From Thiolapillus brandeum (GTDB lineage Bacteria > Pseudomonadota > Gammaproteobacteria > Chromatiales > Chromatiaceae), in assembly GCA_011051425.1 (NCBI GenBank), contig DRLF01000445.1, positions 1 to 6,052 of the forward strand: DNA of 6,052 nucleotides. Direction: 5' to 3'. Position 1 is the stretch's first letter; each line of letters begins with the position of its first letter. The notes below the pieces were generated by a model. It made no database searches, was not told the origin of the DNA, and saw nothing but the letters and a program-made list of their open reading frames with translations. Made by a program: the position numbers and the translations under genes. Below are positions 1 to 4,839 of the stretch, piece by piece.

Positions 1-59
1 AGCGCTATGGATTCCGGTCTATTCCGGAAGTATTTTTTTCACAGTGTCCCTGTGAGGGG
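1..59. other. Non-coding stretch at left edge, downstream of the ttcA-like gene
   Basis: No gene is visible here. The stretch contains a 7-base direct repeat (ATTCCGG at 11-17 and 21-27, one helical turn apart), a T tract at 33-39, and a perfect 6-bp inverted repeat, TCACAG / CTGTGA, with a 5-base spacer (39-55). The hairpin lies just after the minus-strand stop codon of the ttcA-like gene. In that reading direction it is followed by A residues, not T residues, so it is not a standard intrinsic terminator. On the plus strand the T tract precedes the hairpin, so it does not fit there either. Its function is unknown. Confidence 0.5.
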
Positions 60-800
60 TTAATCGGGAATTCCACCTTCTGTCATCAGCGGCCGCATCG
101 CATGCAGCAGGCTGGAGAACAGCTGTCTGTTGGTTTTTTCTTCCTGGGCCAGTAACTGTTTCATATGCTCGCGCTGGGTGGGCATAGTGAAGCAGGCAGG
201 GCAGGAATCGGGAATTACTGGCAGATTGGCGTCAGCGGCAAAGGCTGCTGTCTGGGTTTCGCGCGCATACACCAGAGGACGGATGATACGGATATTGCCG
301 GCGTCGTTCAGATAGTGCGCCTTCATGGTGCGCAGCTGCCCGCCATGGAAAGCGGACATGAGAAAGCTTTCTGCCAGGTCGTCCAGGTGTTGCGCCAGGG
401 CCAGCACGTTGTAGTCGTGCTCACGGCAGGTGGAATACATGATGCCGCGTTTCATACGGGCACAGTAGGCGCAGAAGGAATCGCCACTCATGCGCTGTTT
501 CGCCTCTTCCATGATGGGCTGTCGGGCGTAGTGCCAGGGCAGGCCCAGCTGATCATAATAGTCTGTGAGTGTGGAAGGGTCGAAGCCTTCCACTTCCGGG
601 TCAACAGTAAGAATTCCCAGTTCGAACTTTACCGGCGCATAGGTCTGCAGGTGGGCGAGGATCTGCAGCAGACTCAGTGAATCCTTGCCGCCGGAAACGC
701 CTAGCAGAATGCGGTCGCCCTCACGGATGAGGTCGTAGTCGGCGATGGCGCGCCCTACCTTGCGCAAGAGGGACTTGGGTGGCTTGCTGTAACGGTGCAT
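60..800 (-). CDS. ttcA: TtcA-family tRNA 2-thiocytidine synthetase-like PP-loop protein
   Basis: The 246-residue product is a cytoplasmic PP-loop ATPase of the TtcA group. TtcA activates C32 of certain tRNAs by adenylation and inserts sulfur, using a [4Fe-4S] cluster. The PP-loop signature SGGKDS is at residues 36-41, a CxxC (C110, C113) is in FCAYCARMKRG, a QHLDD segment is at 137-141 where E. coli TtcA has GHHRDD, and FHGG follows at 151-154. A second cysteine pair, C200 and C203 (SCPAC), lies near the position of the third cluster ligand of E. coli TtcA. The protein is about 65 residues shorter than E. coli TtcA (311) but keeps the core and the conserved C-terminal HAM segment, so it looks intact, not truncated. 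The ATG at 800 begins just before recognisable family sequence, but no good Shine-Dalgarno precedes it. It is divergent from qmcA. Family membership is secure. True TtcA versus a paralogue with another tRNA target is open. Confidence 0.85.
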   Translation of the reverse strand: MHRYSKPPKSLLRKVGRAIADYDLIREGDRILLGVSGGKDSLSLLQILAHLQTYAPVKFELGILTVDPEVEGFDPSTLTDYYDQLGLPWHYARQPIMEEAKQRMSGDSFCAYCARMKRGIMYSTCREHDYNVLALAQHLDDLAESFLMSAFHGGQLRTMKAHYLNDAGNIRIIRPLVYARETQTAAFAADANLPVIPDSCPACFTMPTQREHMKQLLAQEEKTNRQLFSSLLHAMRPLMTEGGIPD

Positions 801-865
801 CTGTGAAACAGGATATACTGAAAAACAGTATTGTACCTGTCGTGAAAACAGGAGGAGGAGAAATC
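801..865. promoter_or_regulatory. Divergent ttcA-qmcA intergenic region with imperfect inverted repeat
   Basis: This gap must hold the start signals of the ttcA-like gene and of qmcA unless they lie inside the coding regions. It contains an interrupted inverted repeat: ACAGG (808-812) pairs with CCTGT (836-840), and ATACTG (815-820) pairs with CAGTAT (826-831) around an AAAAA loop. TATACT at 814-819 is a 5-of-6 match to a plus-strand -10 element, and TACAAT (835 to 830 on the minus strand) is a 5-of-6 match in the other direction. Neither has a convincing -35 element at 16-18 bases. A near-direct repeat, GTGAAACAGGA (803-813) and GTGAAAACAGGA (842-853), also spans the region. An operator or a transcript hairpin are both possible; this is inference. 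Confidence 0.35.
851..860 (+). promoter_or_regulatory. Strong ribosome binding site fixing the qmcA start
   Basis: The purine-rich GGAGGAGGAG ends 5 bases before the ATG at 866. It decides the start. The reading frame is open back to an ATG at 779, but that would add 29 residues without membrane character, overlap the divergent ttcA-like gene, and lack a comparable site. Starting at 866 puts the hydrophobic anchor at the extreme N-terminus, as expected for the family. Confidence 0.85.
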
Positions 866-1783
866 ATGGATATGGTCGTTTTGGCACTGCTGGTGCTTGC
901 TGTTGTGCTGGTGGTATCTGGGGTAAAGCGCGTTCCCCAGGGGACGGAATATACCGTCGAGCGTTTTGGCCGTTTTACGAAGACCCTGCGCCCCGGTCTG
1001 AATCTGATCGTGCCCATTGTCGATCAGATCGGTACGAAGATGAACATGATGGAGCAGGTGCTGGATGTACCGTCCCAGGAGGTCATCACCAAGGACAACG
1101 CCATGGTGCGTGTCGATGGCGTGATTTTCTATCAGGTGCTCGATGCCGCCAAGGCTTCCTACGAGGTAAATGACCTGGTGCGCGCCATCCTCAACCTGAC
1201 CATGACCAATATCCGTACGGTGATGGGCTCCATGGATCTGGACGAACTGCTGTCCAACCGCGACAAGATCAACGCCCAGTTGCTGCATGTGGTGGACGAC
1301 GCTACCACTCCCTGGGGAGTGAAGGCCACCCGCATCGAGATCAAGGATATCGCTCCTCCACGAGATCTGGTGGATGCCATGGCGCGGCAGATGAAAGCCG
1401 AGCGGGAGAAACGCGCACAGATACTGGAAGCCGAAGGTCTGAGGCAGTCCCAGATTCTCAAGGCAGAAGGTGAGAAGCGCAGTGCGATACTCACGGCTGA
1501 GGGAGAGAAGGAGGCGGCTTTTCGTGAAGCAGAGGCGCGTGAACGTCTGGCGGAAGCGGAAGCGCGGGCCACTGCCATGGTGTCCGAGGCGATCAGCAAG
1601 GGCGACATCAATGCCATCAACTATTTCATCGCCCAGAAATACACCGATGCGCTGCAGAATATCGCGTCAGCTCCGAATGAAAAACTGGTCCTCATGCCGC
1701 TGGAGGCATCCAATCTCATCGGCAGTCTGGCGGGAATCGCCGAGGTTGCCAGGACAGCCATGAAGAAAGGTGATGTCCGATGA
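866..1783 (+). CDS. qmcA: SPFH/stomatin-like membrane protein QmcA
   Basis: The 305-residue product, the same length as E. coli QmcA (YbbK), belongs to the SPFH (stomatin/prohibitin/flotillin/HflK) family. These proteins oligomerise on membranes and are thought to organise microdomains and influence membrane proteases; the exact role of QmcA is not firmly established. A single N-terminal hydrophobic segment spans about residues 3-20. The SPFH domain follows (about 22-175), with the typical VPQGTEYTVERFGRF, LRPGLN and VPSQEVITKDN stretches and the ATRIEIKDIAPP end. A charged Ala/Glu-rich coiled coil runs from about 176 to 240, including four 11-residue repeats. The conserved tail has AQKYTDALQNIA and KLVLMPLE. 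The start is set by a strong ribosome binding site. The stop overlaps the start of the NfeD-like gene by 4 bases, the usual SPFH-NfeD pairing, so co-translation and joint function are likely. Confidence 0.93.
   Translation: MDMVVLALLVLAVVLVVSGVKRVPQGTEYTVERFGRFTKTLRPGLNLIVPIVDQIGTKMNMMEQVLDVPSQEVITKDNAMVRVDGVIFYQVLDAAKASYEVNDLVRAILNLTMTNIRTVMGSMDLDELLSNRDKINAQLLHVVDDATTPWGVKATRIEIKDIAPPRDLVDAMARQMKAEREKRAQILEAEGLRQSQILKAEGEKRSAILTAEGEKEAAFREAEARERLAEAEARATAMVSEAISKGDINAINYFIAQKYTDALQNIASAPNEKLVLMPLEASNLIGSLAGIAEVARTAMKKGDVR
1415..1546 (+). repeat. Four 11-residue coiled-coil repeats within qmcA
   Basis: Residues 184-227 of QmcA divide into four consecutive 11-residue units: AQILEAEGLRQ, SQILKAEGEKR, SAILTAEGEKE and the more divergent AAFREAEARER. 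The first three share the pattern [AS]-x-I-L-x-A-E-G-x-[KR]-x (the third ends KE). Such hendecad periodicity is typical of the right-handed or straight coiled coil in stomatin-type proteins, so this is a protein-level repeat and not a DNA repeat element. Confidence 0.8.
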
Positions 1784-2226
1784 TGGGGCTGCTTGGAGAG
1801 CTGCAACCCTGGCACTGGGCGGTGCTGGGTATCGTGTTGCTGATTCTGGAGGTTTTTGCCCCTGGTGTTTTCTTCATGTGGATGGGTATTGCCGCAGGCG
1901 TTGTTGCCTTGCTCAGCTGGCTGATCGGCGATATGAGCTGGCAGGCGCAGGTGTTGGCGTTCGCTGGGCTGTCTCTGGTCAGCGTGGTGCTGGGACGGTG
2001 GTGGCTGAGCCGCCACGGCATGGCGACAGAGGAGCCTACGCTGAACCGCCGGGGTGAGCAGTATATCGGCCGCGCATTCAATCTCGATGAGCCCATCGTC
2101 AACAGCGTGGGCAAGATCCGGGTGGATGATACCACCTGGAAGATCAGCGGTCCGGACTGCCCGGAGGGCAGCCGTGTTACGGTGATTGGCGTGGATGGTG
2201 TGGTGCTGCGGGTGAAGTGCGAATAA
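1780..2226 (+). CDS. ybbJ: NfeD-like inner-membrane protein (YbbJ type), partner of QmcA
   Basis: The 148-residue product is a short NfeD-family protein, close in length and layout to E. coli YbbJ (about 150). Two or three hydrophobic segments cover about residues 11-30, 30-50 and 56-75. A soluble C-terminal OB-fold-type domain (about 88-148) contains LNRRGEQYIGRAF, IVNSVGKIRVDDTTW and a VTVIGVDGVVLRV strand pattern. It lacks the N-terminal ClpP/serine-protease domain of long NfeD proteins. Short NfeD proteins are encoded beside SPFH proteins and are thought to bind them in the membrane; the biochemical role is unclear. The start ATG at 1780 overlaps the qmcA stop (ATGA), and an in-frame ATG at 1783 is equally possible. 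AAAGG at 1766-1770 could serve as ribosome binding site. The stop codon directly abuts that of the convergent osmC-like gene. Confidence 0.9.
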   Translation: MMGLLGELQPWHWAVLGIVLLILEVFAPGVFFMWMGIAAGVVALLSWLIGDMSWQAQVLAFAGLSLVSVVLGRWWLSRHGMATEEPTLNRRGEQYIGRAFNLDEPIVNSVGKIRVDDTTWKISGPDCPEGSRVTVIGVDGVVLRVKCE

Positions 2227-2622
2227 TCAGACCGCTTCCAGCGTGAATTCCGGCGGATTGTGCAAATAGCGTTTGACCGTGCACAGATCCATGGCCTTGA
2301 GAATGCTGCTACGGTATTTGTCAGGGAAGTCTTTGGGCAGGGTCAGGCGATAGTGTACCCGGGCGCTGAACGGTGGTTTGTCATCGCGCTCCCAGTCCAT
2401 GTCCAGTGACAGGCCCTCGGTGGGAAGATTGCGTGACTGACAAAAGTTCAGGGCGTAGATACCGGCGCAGCTGGCCAGGGATGACAGGAAAAGATCGAAG
2501 GGTTCCGGTGCCGATGCTTCGCCGCCGGCCTTGACGCATTGGTCTGTCTGAACATGAAAATCACCCGCCGTCACGTCCACTTTCTTGCCGCCGGGAAAAC
2601 TCACTTTCAAGGTTTGTTTCAT
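2227..2622 (-). CDS. OsmC-family protein, probable thiol-dependent peroxide/redox protein
   Basis: The 131-residue product belongs to the OsmC/Ohr fold family, whose best-studied members reduce organic hydroperoxides with a reactive cysteine pair. The two family cysteines are visible: C52 in SLASCAGIYAL after the PFDLFLSSL helix, and C114 in MDLCTVKRYL. Additional cysteines occur at C29 and C61. The PEPFDLFL...CAGIYALNFCQ...LPTEG and DFPDKYR...C.VKRYL.NPPEF layout is that of a general OsmC-like subgroup distinct from classical OsmC and Ohr, so peroxidase activity is inferred only. The ATG at 2622 is preferred because the family's first beta strand begins there. The frame is open to 2685, but that extension has no family character and would run through the gap to pgpB. 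AGAAG lies just upstream as a weak ribosome binding site. The protein is probably cytoplasmic: no signal peptide is seen. Confidence 0.88.
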   Translation of the reverse strand: MKQTLKVSFPGGKKVDVTAGDFHVQTDQCVKAGGEASAPEPFDLFLSSLASCAGIYALNFCQSRNLPTEGLSLDMDWERDDKPPFSARVHYRLTLPKDFPDKYRSSILKAMDLCTVKRYLHNPPEFTLEAV

Positions 2623-2691
2623 GAGGTCTTCTGCATGTTGAAAACGATAGGAAGTATTTTGCCTCAACCCTGCACCCAGGGACATTGATCG
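2623..2691. promoter_or_regulatory. Divergent gap between the osmC-like gene and pgpB
   Basis: These 69 bases separate two divergent genes and should contain both promoters by position. A TTGAAA hexamer lies at 2638-2643, but no matching -10 element sits at the right distance, and no inverted repeat stands out. AGGGA at 2678-2682 is placed 9 bases before the pgpB ATG and is the probable ribosome binding site. Confidence 0.35.
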
Positions 2692-3477
2692 ATGGCAAAG
2701 CTGTTAGAAAATATCCTGGGCGGCTGTGCCCGTGCAGCGCCAAAGCAGTGGTTGGTGCTGATGCTGTTGTTGTTGGTGGCATTGCTGCCCGCGTATCTGC
2801 TGCACTTCACCATGCCGAAAGAGGGATGGGTGCTGGACTTCTGGTGGGCGGTCAGTTTCTCCGCCAGCAAATACGGACTGGCATGGGTGGGGCTGCTGAT
2901 GGTGCTGGTGGTACAACCATCCTGGAAAAGAATCCCTCTGCTGTTGTTGCCCATACTCCTGTTTATTGGTGGCGCTGCCTGGATGAATGAACATCTGCTC
3001 AAGCCGGCAATAGCCGAGCCACGCCCCAGTATCGGTTATCTGGCGGATGCCGCCAATGGTGGAGTTCTGAAGCAAGGCGTACAGGCTTTCTACCGCATGC
3101 CGGACAAGGCTTCCCGCAGCGCTTACCTGGAAAAGCACCTGGAGGCTTCTTCTGGTCTGCAGATGCCCGAGCTGTTGCGTGAACACTGGGTCGAAGAGAC
3201 GGGTTACTCCTTTCCGTCAGGTCACGCCTTCGCAGCCTCTGCGCTGGCCGGCTGGTTCATGTTCATGATTCTCTGCGCCGGCAGGCGCCACTGGCTGCTG
3301 CCGGTATTATGGGGCTGGGTGGTCGCAGTGTGCTATTCGCGGATCTTGCTTGGGGTGCACCGGCCGGAGGATGTGATGGCCGGCACGGTGGAGGGAATGG
3401 CGCTTGTGGCAGTGGCTGTCCTTGCTAGTTCCGGTATCCTGGGCTGGAGGAAAAAGCAGAATCAGGAGCCGCTGTAA
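2692..3477 (+). CDS. pgpB: PAP2-family membrane phosphatase PgpB (phosphatidylglycerophosphate / undecaprenyl-diphosphate phosphatase)
   Basis: The 261-residue product is an inner-membrane phosphatase of the PAP2 superfamily. E. coli PgpB (254 residues) dephosphorylates phosphatidylglycerophosphate, undecaprenyl diphosphate and other lipid phosphates on the periplasmic side, serving phospholipid and cell-wall lipid-carrier metabolism. All three catalytic motifs are present: K104 through R111-P112 (KPAIAEPRP), P175-SGH178, and S216-R217 with H223 and D227. The long loop between motifs one and two has FYRMPDKASR and LREHWVEETGYSFPSGH, which matches PgpB specifically better than generic PAP2 proteins. 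Hydrophobic segments are at about 19-38, 62-75, 80-97, 180-196, 200-214 and 229-250, consistent with six membrane helices. The ATG at 2692 has a fitting ribosome binding site. It is a single gene, convergent with the prfA operon. Confidence 0.92.
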   Translation: MAKLLENILGGCARAAPKQWLVLMLLLLVALLPAYLLHFTMPKEGWVLDFWWAVSFSASKYGLAWVGLLMVLVVQPSWKRIPLLLLPILLFIGGAAWMNEHLLKPAIAEPRPSIGYLADAANGGVLKQGVQAFYRMPDKASRSAYLEKHLEASSGLQMPELLREHWVEETGYSFPSGHAFAASALAGWFMFMILCAGRRHWLLPVLWGWVVAVCYSRILLGVHRPEDVMAGTVEGMALVAVAVLASSGILGWRKKQNQEPL

Positions 3478-3502
3478 ACGAACCCCTAAACCCGACAGGC
3501 AC

Positions 3503-4096
3503 CTAGGTTTTCTCCGCCATGGCAACGGTATAACTCTTTCCCTGCTTGATCTTCCTGTGATTGCCGAACACTTCCTTGAAACTGCGGGCGATGAACTGGC
3601 GTAGCCCGGTGATGACCACCACGTAGAAGCGCCCGCCCGGTTCCAGCCTGTCCTTGATGTCGTTGAAGAACAGGTAGTAATGCTCCTTGCCGGTCTTGGC
3701 GGGCAGGTTGGTGACCGCGAGTGTGAAAGTCCGGTCGCCAGGTACCTGATCCAGGCCGTTGCTCAGCAGCACTTCCACGTTGTCGATACCATTGAGGGCG
3801 GCATTCTTGCGGGCATAGTCTACCGCGACGAAATCCTTGTCCACCAGGGTGCAGTATCCCTGGGGTGCGCTTCTGGCGATGGCCAGTCCCAGGGGGCCGT
3901 AGCCGCAGCCCAGGTCAATGGCTCGCTCATCGGGTTTTACTTCCAGGTGCTTCAGCAGCAGATGCGTCCCGGCATCGATGGCCTTGGGAGAGAACAGCCC
4001 CCAGGTGGTGTGGAAGGTCATGGGGTGTCCCAGCAGTTCATCGTGGATGACGAGATCCTTCCGCAGTTCATCCAGGTTCAGTGTCTTGTTGTTCAT
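3503..4096 (-). CDS. Class I SAM-dependent methyltransferase, YbxB/RsmC-like small (MTS) domain protein
   Basis: The 197-residue product is a single-domain MTS-type methyltransferase. The N-terminal segment with MTFHTTWGLFSPKAIDAGTHLLL (split across about 26-48) resembles the start of RsmC-like and B. subtilis YbxB-like proteins, which methylate the N2 of guanine in rRNA. The SAM-binding motif I DLGCGYG is at 61-67, an acidic D86 ends strand two (TLVDKD), and a post-motif LEPGGRFYVVV is at 151-161. At the motif IV position, where this group has NPPF/NPPI, the sequence is NLPAK (130-134): the asparagine and second proline remain, the first proline is replaced. The ATG at 4096 overlaps the stop of the adenylyltransferase gene by 4 bases, making it the last gene of the prfA operon. 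RNA, probably rRNA, is the likely substrate by family; the exact target cannot be read from sequence. Confidence 0.85.
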   Translation of the reverse strand: MNNKTLNLDELRKDLVIHDELLGHPMTFHTTWGLFSPKAIDAGTHLLLKHLEVKPDERAIDLGCGYGPLGLAIARSAPQGYCTLVDKDFVAVDYARKNAALNGIDNVEVLLSNGLDQVPGDRTFTLAVTNLPAKTGKEHYYLFFNDIKDRLEPGGRFYVVVITGLRQFIARSFKEVFGNHRKIKQGKSYTVAMAEKT

Positions 4097-4839
4097 GCGT
4101 GATTTCCACAGACGGGGCAATGCGGGTCTGCTTTCAGTGTCAGTGTGCGCAGCTGCATTTCCAGTGCATCCACCAGCAGCAGTTTTCCACTGAGCGTTTC
4201 GCCGGCACCGGTGATGAGCTTGATGGCTTCAGTGGCCTGCAGGCTGCCGATGATGCCTGCGACAGGCGCGAGGATGCCGTTTGTGCTGCAGCTGCTGTCG
4301 AGTTCACCGCTGTCGCCGTACAGGCAGTGATAACAGGGTGCGCCTGGCCGGTCATTGAATACGGAAACCTGGCCTTCCCAGCGAATCGCCGAACCGGAAA
4401 CCAGAGGGATTTTATGCCGAACGCTGGCGCGGTTGATGGCGAAGCGGCTGCCGAAGTTGTCGGTGCAGTCGATGACCAGGTCGCAATGCTTTACTGTTTC
4501 TCCGAGGGTCGCATCGTCCATCTGTGTCGCTATCAGCTGTACATCGCAGTCGGGGTTGAGCTGTTGCAGCATGTCCCTGGCGGATTCGGTCTTGGGGCTG
4601 CCGATATGATCCCGGGTGTGGATGATCTGGCGCTGCAGGTTGCTCAGGTCCACTTCGTCATAGTCGGCCAGGACGAGACTGCCCACTCCGGCAACGGCGA
4701 GATACATGGCCACGGGCGAGCCCAGTCCGCCCAGCCCGACGATGAGCACGCGGGCATCGAGCAGCTTTTGCTGTCCCTGCACGTCGATGTGCGGGAGCAT
4801 GATCTGGCGGCTGTACTGCAGGAGTTGCTCGTCGTTCAT
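4093..4839 (-). CDS. moeB: MoeB/ThiF-family adenylyltransferase (HesA/MoeB/ThiF)
   Basis: The 248-residue product, nearly the length of E. coli MoeB (249), is an E1-like enzyme that uses ATP to adenylate the C-terminal glycine of a small sulfur-carrier protein: MoaD for molybdopterin, or ThiS for thiamine in the ThiF case. Visible features are the nucleotide-binding GLGGLGSP (35-42), D59-x-D61-E-VDLSNLQRQ (to 71), DCTDNF (124-129), and two zinc-binding CxxC pairs, C169/C172 and C241/C244. C184 in SSCSTNG aligns with the persulfide-forming cysteine of ThiF. There is no rhodanese domain. The ATG at 4839 forms an ATGA overlap with the prmC stop. An in-frame GTG at 4857 would be possible but adds only six residues. 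The prmC-moeB order is known from pseudomonads. No carrier protein or molybdenum gene is nearby, so MoeB rather than ThiF rests on context. Confidence 0.87.
   Translation of the reverse strand: MNDEQLLQYSRQIMLPHIDVQGQQKLLDARVLIVGLGGLGSPVAMYLAVAGVGSLVLADYDEVDLSNLQRQIIHTRDHIGSPKTESARDMLQQLNPDCDVQLIATQMDDATLGETVKHCDLVIDCTDNFGSRFAINRASVRHKIPLVSGSAIRWEGQVSVFNDRPGAPCYHCLYGDSGELDSSCSTNGILAPVAGIIGSLQATEAIKLITGAGETLSGKLLLVDALEMQLRTLTLKADPHCPVCGNHA

Noticed and set aside
11..27. ATTCCGG direct repeat spaced by 10 bases
   Set aside because: Two 7-base copies at the window edge are too little to support an operator or an element end.
784..819. Sigma-70 promoter using TTGCTG and TATACT before qmcA
   Set aside because: The spacer is 24 bases, far from the 16-18 required. 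Only the -10-like hexamer is worth noting.
779..865. N-terminal extension of qmcA from an ATG at 779
   Set aside because: It would overlap the divergent ttcA-like start, displace the membrane anchor from the N-terminus, and ignore the strong ribosome binding site before 866. The 866 start gives exactly the E. coli QmcA length.
755..1288. Minus-strand open frame opposite qmcA
   Set aside because: It is antisense to well-conserved SPFH sequence, the translation is His/Gln-rich and low in motif content, and it overlaps the ttcA-like gene in another frame.
2623..2685. N-terminal extension of the osmC-like gene to 2685
   Set aside because: The added 21 residues do not resemble OsmC proteins and would consume nearly the whole divergent gap to pgpB.
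3478..3510. Possible bidirectional terminator between pgpB and the methyltransferase gene
   Set aside because: Only a 5-bp AAACC/GGTTT pairing with a long loop and no T tract can be drawn, which is too weak to call. Termination may be Rho-dependent or occur inside coding sequence.
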